A stretch of DNA of 64,000 nt. Origin: Brevundimonas sp. SL130. Its GTDB lineage: Bacteria; Pseudomonadota; Alphaproteobacteria; Caulobacterales; Caulobacteraceae. Made by a program: the position numbers and the translations under genes. Location: the NCBI RefSeq assembly GCF_026625805.1, contig NZ_CP113064.1, forward strand, positions 1,736,001 to 1,800,000. The letters run 5' to 3'. Under the pieces are notes generated by a model, which was not told the DNA's origin, did not search any database, and saw nothing but the letters and a program-made list of their open reading frames with translations. How positions within the stretch are numbered: position 1 is the stretch's first letter; each line of letters begins with the position of its first letter. Shown piece by piece: positions 8,833-19,233 of this stretch.

Positions 8833-9322
8833 ACGCGCACAATGACGCTGGTCCCTCTTCAAGCATTTCAATGCTCTAAAAGAATCTCGCCCCGACTTCC
8901 GCGCCATAGAAGCCGGCGCCCATATGCTCCTCTCATCCCCGCCGATGGGGAGGGCGTCGGATCCAGCGCCCTGACGGCGGCGGGGCTGTGGTCGAGCGAT
9001 GAAGCCGGTGGGGAGGAGACCGCCGGGGTCCTTAGGGGCGGCGATGGATGCCGTCTCCTGCTCGCCGCACGCTTAGGAAAGCGGACCGCTGTCGATTTTC
9101 AATCGGCATGTCCGCCCCGGCGAAGCCGTCGCGAGGCGGCCCGCCGATCCGGCAAGGCTCGAAGGCTAGGGCCGCCAGCCGGAGCGCGTGTGGAAAACGA
9201 CCGCGTGGGACGACGACTGCGCCGAAACGGTAACTAAAACTCCAAACCCCGGGTGCAGACCCGGCGTCCCACGCCCTCCCCAAACTTCGCTGGTTTTCCG
9301 CGAAGCCGCAGCCAATTCACCC
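8833..9322. other. Non-coding stretch between the palindromic repeats and lon
   Basis: No open frame here has family similarity I can recognise, and codon bias is inconsistent. I looked for tRNA, tmRNA, SRP and RNase P cores and did not find them. A small hairpin (CTTCGC ... GCGAAG, about 9286-9306) is present. Confidence 0.4.
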
Positions 9323-9364
9323 AAACCCCACGCCCCAAACCCCACACCCCAAACCCCACGCCCC
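9323..9364. repeat. Three 14-bp tandem units forming a G-quadruplex motif on the minus strand
   Basis: AAACCCCACGCCCC is repeated three times (9323-9336, 9337-9350 with ACACCCC, 9351-9364). The complementary strand therefore carries six GGGG runs separated by three-base loops (CGT, TTT, TGT), which satisfies the usual G-quadruplex rule. It lies 183-224 bases upstream of the lon start codon. Confidence 0.85.
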
Positions 9365-9546
9365 GATGCTTCAGAACCACGCAGATGTGGGCGGTTCGGC
9401 CGTCACGCTTGAACCGGGGCGGTTTCAAACCACATACTCATCCGAACGCCGTCGGAATCGACGGGCCGTCATGCGCCGGTCGGGCCTCTTGCCCGGGCGA
9501 CCGTGGCGGCGGGCCGGCGATCATCAATGGCCCAGGAGTACGCATC

Positions 9547-11943
<2,397 letters not shown>

Positions 11944-11965
11944 CACGCGACCTAGGTCGTAGATG

Positions 11966-12001
11966 AAACGCCGCCGACAGTCCTGTCGGCGGCGTTTTCG
12001 C
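11966..12001 (+). terminator. Rho-independent terminator of lon
   Basis: A perfect 15-bp stem (11966-11980 with 11983-11997) containing ACGCCGCCGACAG, ending in TTTTCGCTTTT, 23 bases after the lon stop. Confidence 0.92.
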
Positions 12002-12053
12002 TTTTGACGCGAGCGCCAATCCGCCGTTTACTGACGGTCAAGGGGAGGATGAG

Positions 12054-12329
12054 ATGACAAAAGCCGAACTTATCGGCCGCATGGCCGTGGCCGCGAACAT
12101 CAGCCGCGATCAGGCCAAGGTCGCGCTGGACGCCTTCACCGAGGGCGTGGTGGACGCCCTGACCCATGGCCAGGACGTCAAACTGATCGGCTTCGGCAGT
12201 TTCACCCCGGTCGATCGCAAGGCCGGGGTGGCCCGCAACCCCCAGACCGGCGAGGCCATCGCCCGCGCCGCCTCCCGCACCGCCCGCTTTCGTCCCGGCG
12301 AGGGTCTGAAAAGCGCCTTGAACGGCTGA
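12054..12329 (+). CDS. hupB: DNA-binding protein HU (beta type)
   Basis: 91 residues, standard HU length. The helical N-terminus is MTKAELIGRMAVAA, and the DNA-binding arm contains GFGSFTPVDRKAGVARNPQTG with the intercalating Asn-Pro. A good ribosome site (AGGGGAGGATGAG) precedes ATG 12054. HU bends DNA and compacts the nucleoid. The lon-hupB order is widespread in Proteobacteria. Confidence 0.95.
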   Translation: MTKAELIGRMAVAANISRDQAKVALDAFTEGVVDALTHGQDVKLIGFGSFTPVDRKAGVARNPQTGEAIARAASRTARFRPGEGLKSALNG

Positions 12330-12361
12330 CGCACGCAGGGCATAAGCCCGCTTCGGTTCAA

Positions 12362-12438
12362 GGGCGGCTAGCTCAGCTGGTCAGAGCATCTCGTTTACAC
12401 CGAGAGGGTCGGCGGTTCGAACCCGTCGCCGCCTACCA
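12362..12438 (+). tRNA. tRNA-Val (anticodon TAC)
   Basis: A 77-base cloverleaf: acceptor GGGCGGC pairs with GTCGCCGCCT, the D arm is GCTC...GAGC, the anticodon stem is CTCG/CGAG around loop TTTACAC (anticodon 12396-12398), the T arm includes GGTTCGAACCC, and CCA is encoded at 12436-12438. It reads GUA valine codons. Confidence 0.95.
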
Positions 12439-12789
12439 CTGTTTTGAAGTGAAATCAGCCGCGTACGTGAATCGCTGTTTGAAAAATGCTCCGTAAGGGA
12501 AGTGTTTTTGCCTCAGGGGGGCAATAGGGGGGGCAGTTTCTGCGAGATTCGATGAAACTGCCTGCACTGCGGTGAAAGAGAATCAGCGGGCGTAGGCCGT
12601 GTCGATTCGCGGAGTTCACGACTCTGAGGTCATGGGCCACTGCGCGAACCTCTTGCGCGAAACGTGCTTTCGAGCGGACGAGCGTTCACGCGGAGGGCGT
12701 CGGATCGCTCAGGTCCACGCAAAAGCGCAGAGTTCGATTGCTCGCCTGTGATCCCGTTTCGTGATTGACCTGCCCCTGAGTTTTCATCC
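12439..12789. other. Gene-poor stretch downstream of tRNA-Val
   Basis: No credible gene. A G-rich run (GGGGGGCAATAGGGGGGGC, about 12516-12534) is the only visible feature. No duplicated tRNA 3' end that would mark an integration site was found here or elsewhere in the window. Confidence 0.4.
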
Positions 12790-13007
12790 AGCGGCGACCT
12801 AAGTCCCGGCGTTTTTTACGCGTCTCAGCGCGGCCTGTTGCGGCCAGGCTCGCGGCATAGGCCGCAGGGTGAGGTAGCCGGTCAACGCGTGCGAACCGAC
12901 ACACCTGCAGCCTCCGCTGCAATGGCCGTTCGCCAATCCGCCTCGATCCGTTCCGCCGGCAAGGCTCGACCAGAAGGCGTCAGCCGGGCATTCTTGTGCA
13001 CGGTCAT
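12790..13007 (-). pseudogene. Decayed IS481-family transposase, N-terminal part
   Basis: From ATG 13007 the minus strand reads MTVHKNARLTPSGRALPAER, the hallmark start of IS481-type transposases, continuing with a helix-turn-helix-like AIAAEAAGVSVRTR before a stop at 12882-12884. A second frame downstream (about 12880-12790) continues the family pattern with DRLPHPAAYAASLAATGRAE and RRDLGRRW, where intact enzymes read DRSSRPHR...LRR..W. The gene has therefore lost its frame, and the catalytic DDE half is absent. It is a relic of a mobile element next to tRNA-Val. Confidence 0.75.
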
Positions 13008-13210
13008 CCGAGAGGCTCCGTAGAGGGTTGATTGGCTTCGCAATCCCAGCTTCTCAGCACACCCCTCGGGTGAACAACCTTCATACCTTCGACACCTCGC
13101 CCATTGCGGTGAGACCTCGCCCTCTGTAGTGGGACTTGCGAAACGATCTCAACTTCAGGCGTGTCCCGAGACGCGCAGAGGATCGTCCCCTTTGGGAATG
13201 ATTTCAGCGC

Positions 13211-13723
13211 GTGCCTCAGGCTAGGACAATCCTCAGCGTTTATGCGGATCATCGCGGGGATCTGGTGAATTATGCCGCCAACATCACCGGCGATCGGGTG
13301 GCGGCCGAGGATATTGTTCAGGAAGCCTGGGTTCGGCTGGGGGCGGCGAGTCGTCTTCGCCCACTGGAGGAACCGCTCGGCTATCTCTATCGGATTGTCC
13401 GCAATCTGGCTCTGGACGGGCGTCGTCGGCGGCGTTTCGAACAGGCTCATTTCATTGAGGGCGTTGAAGATCAGGTCGAACTGATCGCCAGCGACACGCC
13501 ATCGCCCGAAGGGGCGACGGCGTCCCGGGACGAACTTCGTCTCGTAATGGAGGTGCTGGAGGGGTTGCCGGAGCGAATGCGGATCGCCGTTGAAATGCAT
13601 CGTCTGGGCGGCGTCAAGCTGAAGGACATCGCCGCACGCCTGGGCGTGTCGGTCACCGTGGTCCATGAACTGGTGGCCGAGGGCGTGTATCGGTGCCGCA
13701 TCGGATTGCGGCGGCCATCTTGA
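13211..13723 (+). CDS. FecI-type ECF sigma factor
   Basis: 170 residues from a GTG start at 13211. Sigma region 2 is at residues about 10-75 (ITGDRVAAEDIVQEAWVRL, then LGYLYRIVRNLALDGRRRR) and region 4 at about 110-160 (LEGLPERMRIAVEMHRLGGVKLKDIAARLGVSVTVVHELV). The RNLALD/RRRR pattern and the adjacent FecR are typical of iron- or haem-starvation sigma factors of the FecI/HasI group. It probably directs RNA polymerase to promoters in front of fecR and the receptor gene. No copy of the shared promoter element lies in front of this gene itself. Confidence 0.93.
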   Translation: MPQARTILSVYADHRGDLVNYAANITGDRVAAEDIVQEAWVRLGAASRLRPLEEPLGYLYRIVRNLALDGRRRRRFEQAHFIEGVEDQVELIASDTPSPEGATASRDELRLVMEVLEGLPERMRIAVEMHRLGGVKLKDIAARLGVSVTVVHELVAEGVYRCRIGLRRPS

Positions 13724-13742
13724 TCTTGCATCGCCCATCTAA

Positions 13743-13783
13743 TTTCCGAAAAACCCCATCGCCTATGCGTTTAATCATTAGGG
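13743..13783 (+). promoter_or_regulatory. Candidate ECF-sigma promoter in front of fecR
   Basis: TTTCCGAAAAAC (13743-13754), then CGT at 13768-13770 and TTAGGG at 13778-13783. The same pattern, without gaps, occurs at 14937-14977 before the TonB receptor. The AAAAAC block would be the -35 and the CGT-containing block the -10. It leaves a leader of about 75-85 bases to fecR. Confidence 0.6.
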
Positions 13784-13856
13784 GGCGGATGTGCGCCTCG
13801 GCTTTAACGATCCTGCCTCGGTTGACCGCTGGGCGCCGGTATATGAGGGGAGTGTC

Positions 13857-14897
13857 ATGACGTCGGCATCGAATATTCCCGACCGGACGGCCCTTGACCC
13901 AGAAACTGTCGAACGCACGGACCGCGAAGCCACCGACTGGCTTATCCTGTTGCAGGACAATCCCGATGACGTCGAGGTTCGCGCTCGGTTCGAAACCTGG
14001 TTGTCGGCGTGCCCGGATAACGGCGCCGCCTGGTCGGAGACCCAGTGGGTCGTCGGCCTGATAGACGCCACGCCGCCGGCTCACCGCGCCTATTGGTCGG
14101 ATATCGCCGCCCCAGATCCTGCCGCAACGCTGCAACCCAGGTCGTCGCGGCGGGCGAGGCCTGCTGTTTTTCGCCGTGCCTGGAGCCAGCGCGCTCTGGT
14201 GGCCGTCATGTCTGCGGCCGCCTGTGTCGCCATTCTGGCTGGGCCGAATGTCCTGCTGTATCTTCGGTCCGACTATGTGTCAGGCCTAGGCGAAATGCGC
14301 ACCGTGCAGATGCAGGACGGCAGCGTGGCGCGTCTGGCGCCGGGTAGCGCCATCAAGATCGCCTATGCTGACGGCCGTCGCGATGTGCGGCTTCTGAAGG
14401 GCCTTGCCTATTTTGAGGTTCAGCGCGATCCGGCGCGGCCCTTCCGAGTGGAGGCAGGCGAGGTCGAGACGACGGTTCTCGGCACCGGGTTCGAGGTCGG
14501 TCGGAATGGTCAAGGCGTCGATGTCGCGGTGCGCCACGGTCTGGTGCGTGTGGATCGGAGCAAGGGCGCAGTGATCTCGACGCGTCTGTCCGCCGGCGAT
14601 CGGATCAGGGTCATGCCACAGGGGACTGAACTCAGCCGGATGAGGCCGGATAAGGTCGCGGCCTGGACGCACGGCGATCTCATAGTCAACGACCAGCCGA
14701 TCCGTGACGTGGTCGATGCCGTGCGCCCCTGGTATGATGGGGTTATCCTGACCACCGGCGATCGGTTGAATAAACAGCGGGTCACGGGTGTCTATGACCT
14801 GCACGACCCCATGGCCGCCCTGACGGCCCTGGGCCAGGCGCATGACCTCAAGGTGCGACGGATTTCACCCTGGATTATGGTCGTTTCCGCGAACTGA
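13857..14897 (+). CDS. FecR-type anti-sigma / signal-transducing membrane protein
   Basis: 346 residues from ATG 13857 (GAGGGG upstream); an ATG at 13791 is in frame but unsupported. The N-terminal cytoplasmic domain has the FecR N-terminal pattern (REATDWLILLQ...RFETWLSACPDNGAAW), a transmembrane segment lies at about residues 111-133, and the periplasmic FecR domain holds RTVQMQDGSVARLAPGSAI, FEVQRDPARPFRVEAGEVE and VLGTGFEV. A C-terminal STN-like segment follows. It holds the sigma factor inactive until the receptor signals substrate. Confidence 0.93.
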   Translation: MTSASNIPDRTALDPETVERTDREATDWLILLQDNPDDVEVRARFETWLSACPDNGAAWSETQWVVGLIDATPPAHRAYWSDIAAPDPAATLQPRSSRRARPAVFRRAWSQRALVAVMSAAACVAILAGPNVLLYLRSDYVSGLGEMRTVQMQDGSVARLAPGSAIKIAYADGRRDVRLLKGLAYFEVQRDPARPFRVEAGEVETTVLGTGFEVGRNGQGVDVAVRHGLVRVDRSKGAVISTRLSAGDRIRVMPQGTELSRMRPDKVAAWTHGDLIVNDQPIRDVVDAVRPWYDGVILTTGDRLNKQRVTGVYDLHDPMAALTALGQAHDLKVRRISPWIMVVSAN

Positions 14898-14936
14898 AAG
14901 ATGCCGGCCAACAAAACTTGGCCGGAACGAGAGTTT

Positions 14937-14977
14937 TTTCCGAAAAACGCCGCAGCCCATTCGTGGAACCTTTAGGG
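14937..14977 (+). promoter_or_regulatory. Candidate ECF-sigma promoter in front of the TonB-dependent receptor
   Basis: TTTCCGAAAAAC at 14937-14948, CGT at 14962-14964 and TTAGGG at 14972-14977. This is a gapless match to the element at 13743-13783, with about 28 of 41 positions identical. It lies 40 bases after the fecR stop and about 90 bases before the preferred receptor start. Confidence 0.6.
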
Positions 14978-15050
14978 ACGATGCGCGGCTGAAAATCATT
15001 CGCAGTCTATGGCGTCTCCCACTGGTTTGACGAGATTTGGGAGCGTTATT

Positions 15051-18000
15051 GTGAGTTCGGGGATTGGGGCGCGGGTGTATCGGCGCCGGGCAGGGGCGGG
15101 CGGAATTTGCGCTGGACTTCTGATGGCGACGACGGCTCTGGTAGGGTTGGCTGCGCCTTCCATGGCGATGGCGCAGGCGGCGGGATCAATAGCCGACCGC
15201 AGCTTCAACATACCGGCCCAACCGCTGGGTGACGCCTTGACCGACTTCGGTCAGCAGTCGCGCATGCAGATCAGCGTTGACGCCGCCGCTATTCACGGCG
15301 TGTCGTCGCCGGGCGTGTCCGGTGCGATGTCGCCGGTACAGGCGCTCAGCCGCCTGTTGAGCGGCACCGGATTCACTTATCGCATCAACGGCAATCTGGT
15401 GACGCTGGAACGCGCGCCGGACGCCGACGGCGCCATTCAACTGGGCGCAGTTCGTGTCGTGGGTGCGACCGGTGTGGGCGCCGCAAGCGGCCTGTCGGGA
15501 GACTTTGGCCAGGATGGCGAGGGCGGTGATCCGTCCAACGCCCAATACCGCACGGCGGGGACCAGCAACTATATCTCCCAGGACCAGATCCAGCGTTTTC
15601 GCGGCTCGTCGGTCGGTGATTTCCTGAGCGGTATTCCGGGCGTCCTGAACGGCGAGAACCGGAACTCGGGCGCGCTCGACGTCAATATCCGGGGCATGCA
15701 GGGGCAGGGGCGGGTGCCCATCGTCATCGACGGGGCCATGCAGGAATCGACTGTCTATCGCGGTTATGCAGGCATGGCGGGCCGGACCTATCTTGACCCT
15801 GATCTGATCGGCGGCGTCTGGATTGAAAAGGGGCCCAGTGCAGCCGCAGACGCTTCGGGCGCTATCGGTGGTGTTGTCCGGGCGCGGACCCTGAACGCCG
15901 GCGACATCGTCGCGCCGGGCGGCAGTTACGGGTTTGTGGTGCGTGCGGGTTTGACCGGCAACAACGTCAAAGCTCCCGCCGGGGTGACCATCGGCGGCGA
16001 TGAGCCGGCGGTGCGCAACTTCAACCGTCCGGATTTCCTGGATCTGCGCGGAGGCAATCTATCGGTCGCCTACGGCTATCGCTCGGATCTGTTCGACCTG
16101 GTCGCGGCGGTCGTGCGTCGTAAGTCTGGCAACTACTACGCCGGCGGGGAAGGCATCAGTCCTGACGACTGGAAGGGTGGCGCGAACCGTTTCAGCTATG
16201 ACGAGCAGGTCATCAACACGTCGCACGACAACACCTCGTACCTGCTGCGGACCGTGGTCCGGCCGAACGAAGACCATACCCTGGACGTCTCCTTCATGCG
16301 TTACGAAACCGAGCATGGCGAGATGAAACCGTCTCAGCTGATGTATGGGACGACGCCGCGTCAGACGACTTCAGACATCGCCGTCGATACCTGGACGGCG
16401 CGCTATCGCTATAATCCGTCCTCGCCGCTGATCGATTTCAAGGCGGATGTCTGGCTTACCGAAATCGACAGTTTTGTCGTCGATCCAGTGCGGCTGAACT
16501 ACGGGGATTACGTCTACAATGGCGATAAGTTCGCCGCGACCCTGTCCCAGCGCCGTGGTCTGACCCTGTCGAACACCTCGCGCTTTACGGGCGAGGCTGG
16601 TGAAGTTTCGATCGCCTATGGCGGGGCCTATGATTTCGAGAAGTTCGGTAAGTCGAGCGACTGGGCCAGGTTGAACGAGGAATATCCGGGCCGGGCCTGG
16701 GACAACATACGCGAGGGCTGGCGTCGACAGTACAGCGCCTTCATCGCCGGGACCTACAAGCCGGCGCCCTGGGCCACGCTGCAACTGGCCACACGCTATC
16801 TCGACAATGTCGTGCAGGACAGCAAGGCGGGCGTCAGCTGGGTTCAGGGCGGCGTCATCAATCGCGATGAGGCCTCGGGTTGGGCGCCGATCTTCTCGGC
16901 GGTCATCGAGCCGATCCGCGGCATCCAGTTCTATGGCCGATATGCTGAAGCCCTGCGCGCCGCCAGCCCGTTCGAAGGCACCGAGGGCTTCTCCGGATCG
17001 GTCAATCCCTACACCAACCTGCGGCCTGAACATGCCCATAACACCGAGATCGGCGCCAACTACGAAGGGTATGGTCTGCTGGGCGACGATGATATGTTCC
17101 AGGCTAAGTTCGGCTGGTTCCATAATGACGTCACCGACTACATCACCCTGGGCAACGAGCTGCTCACCGCCCCCAATGGAAACTCCACCAGCATTCTGGT
17201 CAGGACCAATATCCCTCGGGTCAGCCTGAAGGGGTACGAATATTCGGCCCGCTATGATCGTGGCTGGATCTTCGGCGAGCTTTCCGGCACCGAATATATC
17301 GACATCACCACCTGCAGTCGGGCGGCGGCCGGCCAGAGTGATTATTGCGAACAGGGCATGGCCTCCACGAACCAATCCTGGTTCACGGGTCATATTCCGC
17401 CACGGCGAAGCAACTCCTTCACCCTGGGCGGGCGGGCGCTGAATGAAAAGCTGGAACTGGGCGCCCGCTACAGCAAGGTTGAGCGCGAGCCCGCCTATGA
17501 GGTGGTCGATCTCTACGGCAGCTATGCGATCAATGCGCGGACCAGCGTCAACTTCACCGTGAACAATCTGATGGACGTCTATTACGTCGACGCCCTGAGC
17601 CTGGGCCAAGGCGTGGCCGTTCTGCCGGCGCCGGGGCGCACCCTCAGCCTCAATCTGGTCGCCCGGTTCGGCGACGGGGAATGGGAGAGCCCGAGTTCGA
17701 CCCGGCGTCGCGCGCGCGCCGCCGCAGAAGGCTTGAGCGCCGACCCGCTGCAGGGCTTCGACGGCGACTGGACGGGCTTCTACGTCGGCTCCCACATGGA
17801 TTGGGGACAGTATAGCGCCAGGGGGAACACGACCTCAGCCACGGGTGTCGCCAGCGCTGTCGCCGCCTCTGAACGGGTTGATCGTCAGGCCCGTGCGGCG
17901 ACCGGCGGCCTACAGTTCGGCTACAATCGTCAATTCGCCGGTCGTTGGATAGCGGGCGTCGAGGTCGATGGCGGCGCCAGCCCGGCCAAGGGCCGTGAAA

Positions 18001-18518
18001 TCTATGTCGCGACGGAGCTTGATACAGGGCGCTATGCAGACAAGGAGATCATTCAGGCCGAGTACCGCTATGAGTACAACTGGAATGCCTCAGCCCGTCT
18101 GCGTCTGGGCCAGAGCTTCGGTCGAACCCTGGTCTATGGCTCCGGCGGTCTGGCGTTGCAGAACGAACGGCAGACACGGATACAGAGCCGGTCGAGCTCG
18201 GCCAGCGCCGCCTTACCGTTCGGCTTGGTCACGCGCCCTTATTTCAGCGAAGAGACCGAAGAATTGCGCCTGGGCTGGGTGTGGGGCGGCGGCGCTGAAA
18301 TCGCCTTCAGCGACCATGTCTCGCTGAAGGCCGAATACCTCTATAGCCACTTCGGCGACGAGGATTTTCAGTTCGACCGCGCCAGCCGCAACATCAATCG
18401 CGGCTACACCTCCGGCGGAGTCACTGTTCCAAGTGGGGCTGATGACGCGATTGGCCGTATCTCGACCAGCGAGTTGCACCTGCACACGGTTCGTTTCGGC
18501 CTGAACTATCGATTCTAG
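15051..18518 (+). CDS. Signal-transducing TonB-dependent haem/haemoprotein receptor with an extra C-terminal outer-membrane barrel domain
   Basis: About 1,155 residues from GTG 15051, which has GGGAG upstream; ATG 15009 would add 14 residues. In order: signal peptide with RRR (ending SMAMAQA), STN signalling domain (about 45-110, FNIPAQPLGDALTDFGQQS), plug (about 165-290, VGDFLSGIPGVLNGENRNSG) and a 22-strand barrel up to LPAPGRTLSLNLVARF. The barrel contains LRAASPFEG and YTNLRPEHAHN, as in HasR/haemoglobin receptors. Beyond that (about 905-1155) is a second domain, GFYVGSHMDWGQYSA ... GGLALQ ... VSLKAEYLYSHFG ... VRFGLNYRF, which resembles the 8-strand Omp25/OmpA-type porin family. The neighbouring sigma, FecR, haem oxygenase and TonB genes point to haem as ligand. 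The fusion is odd because receptors normally end at the barrel's terminal aromatic. Confidence 0.88.
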   Translation: MSSGIGARVYRRRAGAGGICAGLLMATTALVGLAAPSMAMAQAAGSIADRSFNIPAQPLGDALTDFGQQSRMQISVDAAAIHGVSSPGVSGAMSPVQALSRLLSGTGFTYRINGNLVTLERAPDADGAIQLGAVRVVGATGVGAASGLSGDFGQDGEGGDPSNAQYRTAGTSNYISQDQIQRFRGSSVGDFLSGIPGVLNGENRNSGALDVNIRGMQGQGRVPIVIDGAMQESTVYRGYAGMAGRTYLDPDLIGGVWIEKGPSAAADASGAIGGVVRARTLNAGDIVAPGGSYGFVVRAGLTGNNVKAPAGVTIGGDEPAVRNFNRPDFLDLRGGNLSVAYGYRSDLFDLVAAVVRRKSGNYYAGGEGISPDDWKGGANRFSYDEQVINTSHDNTSYLLRTVVRPNEDHTLDVSFMRYETEHGEMKPSQLMYGTTPRQTTSDIAVDTWTARYRYNPSSPLIDFKADVWLTEIDSFVVDPVRLNYGDYVYNGDKFAATLSQRRGLTLSNTSRFTGEAGEVSIAYGGAYDFEKFGKSSDWARLNEEYPGRAWDNIREGWRRQYSAFIAGTYKPAPWATLQLATRYLDNVVQDSKAGVSWVQGGVINRDEASGWAPIFSAVIEPIRGIQFYGRYAEALRAASPFEGTEGFSGSVNPYTNLRPEHAHNTEIGANYEGYGLLGDDDMFQAKFGWFHNDVTDYITLGNELLTAPNGNSTSILVRTNIPRVSLKGYEYSARYDRGWIFGELSGTEYIDITTCSRAAAGQSDYCEQGMASTNQSWFTGHIPPRRSNSFTLGGRALNEKLELGARYSKVEREPAYEVVDLYGSYAINARTSVNFTVNNLMDVYYVDALSLGQGVAVLPAPGRTLSLNLVARFGDGEWESPSSTRRRARAAAEGLSADPLQGFDGDWTGFYVGSHMDWGQYSARGNTTSATGVASAVAASERVDRQARAATGGLQFGYNRQFAGRWIAGVEVDGGASPAKGREIYVATELDTGRYADKEIIQAEYRYEYNWNASARLRLGQSFGRTLVYGSGGLALQNERQTRIQSRSSSASAALPFGLVTRPYFSEETEELRLGWVWGGGAEIAFSDHVSLKAEYLYSHFGDEDFQFDRASRNINRGYTSGGVTVPSGADDAIGRISTSELHLHTVRFGLNYRF

Positions 18519-18529
18519 CCACGGATGGT

Positions 18530-18563
18530 GTCCGGCCGGCGATGCCGTCGGCCGGACTTCTGT
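18530..18563 (+). terminator. Probable terminator after the haem receptor gene
   Basis: Stem GTCCGGCCG (18530-18538) pairs with CGGCCGGAC (18549-18557), followed by TTCTGT. The U-tract is short, so readthrough into the haem oxygenase gene is possible. Confidence 0.55.
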
Positions 18564-18580
18564 ACGATCACGCCCCCATC

Positions 18581-18616
18581 CCTCGGTCGAGGGTGCGACC
18601 TCGTTCTCGACCGAGG
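18581..18616 (+). promoter_or_regulatory. Hairpin in the leader of the haem oxygenase gene
   Basis: Perfect 10-bp arms CCTCGGTCGA (18581-18590) and TCGACCGAGG (18607-18616) with a 16-base loop end 16 bases before the start codon. It lacks a T-tract. It may modulate expression of the following gene or be a mere second terminator hairpin. Confidence 0.35.
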
Positions 18617-18632
18617 CGAATACGAGTGAGAC

Positions 18633-19229
18633 ATGACTGACTTAATCGAAGAACGCAGCCGTTCGAAGCGGCTGAAGGATATGACACACGAGACCCACGA
18701 CCGCCTCGACAAGGCGATCGTCGCGCAGCGTCCGTTCGAGAACCTGGAACGCTATGCGCGCTTTCTGGCGGTGCAGTATGGGTTCCACCGCGACATCGAC
18801 GCCCTTTATGATGATCCGGCCCTGGACGCGTTGTTGCCTGATCTTTCGGGGCGCAGACGCTTTAGTCAGATCGTGCAGGATCTGAAAGACGTGGGCGGCG
18901 AGGCGCCGCTCATTGTCACATCGCCGCGTTTCACCCACGGCGAGATTGATCTGCCGACCGCCATGGGGTGGCTCTATGTCGCGGAGGGCTCCCACCTGGG
19001 TGCGGCGTTCTTGCTGAAATGGTCGGCGGCCCTTGGCCTGAACGAGACACACGGCGCGCGTCACTTGGCGGCGTCACCCGAGGGGCGGGCGCGGCACTGG
19101 CGTGAGTTCACGGCAGCCTTGGACAGTATCGATCTGACGCCGGTCGAAGAGGCGCGAGTGATCGAGGGCGGCAAGGCGGCCTTCGTGCGCGTTCACGGGC
19201 TCGTTCGTGATGTCTTTGGCGACGTTTGA
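18633..19229 (+). CDS. Biliverdin-producing haem oxygenase (HemO/PigA type)
   Basis: 198 residues, the usual bacterial length, without signal peptide, so cytoplasmic. The N-terminal helix has the proximal His (LKDMTHETHDRLD) and the distal helix has the Gly-rich motif GWLYVAEGSHLGAAFL. It opens the haem ring to release iron, CO and biliverdin, using haem brought in by the receptor upstream. The next gene starts within or just after its stop codon, so they are probably co-transcribed. Confidence 0.9.
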   Translation: MTDLIEERSRSKRLKDMTHETHDRLDKAIVAQRPFENLERYARFLAVQYGFHRDIDALYDDPALDALLPDLSGRRRFSQIVQDLKDVGGEAPLIVTSPRFTHGEIDLPTAMGWLYVAEGSHLGAAFLLKWSAALGLNETHGARHLAASPEGRARHWREFTAALDSIDLTPVEEARVIEGGKAAFVRVHGLVRDVFGDV

Positions 19230-19233
19230 GGTC

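Noticed and set aside
8833..9322. Structured RNA (tmRNA, RNase P or SRP) between clpX and lon
   Set aside because: None of the conserved core sequences was found on either strand.
9323..9364. Possible CRISPR array
   Set aside because: 14-bp units abut without spacers; no cas genes.
12362..13210. tRNA-Val as attachment site of a genomic island
   Set aside because: No duplicated tRNA 3' end and no integrase gene in the window; only an IS481 relic.
15051..18518. Receptor as the N-glycan transporter
   Set aside because: Flanked by ECF sigma, FecR, haem oxygenase and TonB and separated from the glycan locus by two unrelated genes and an IS.
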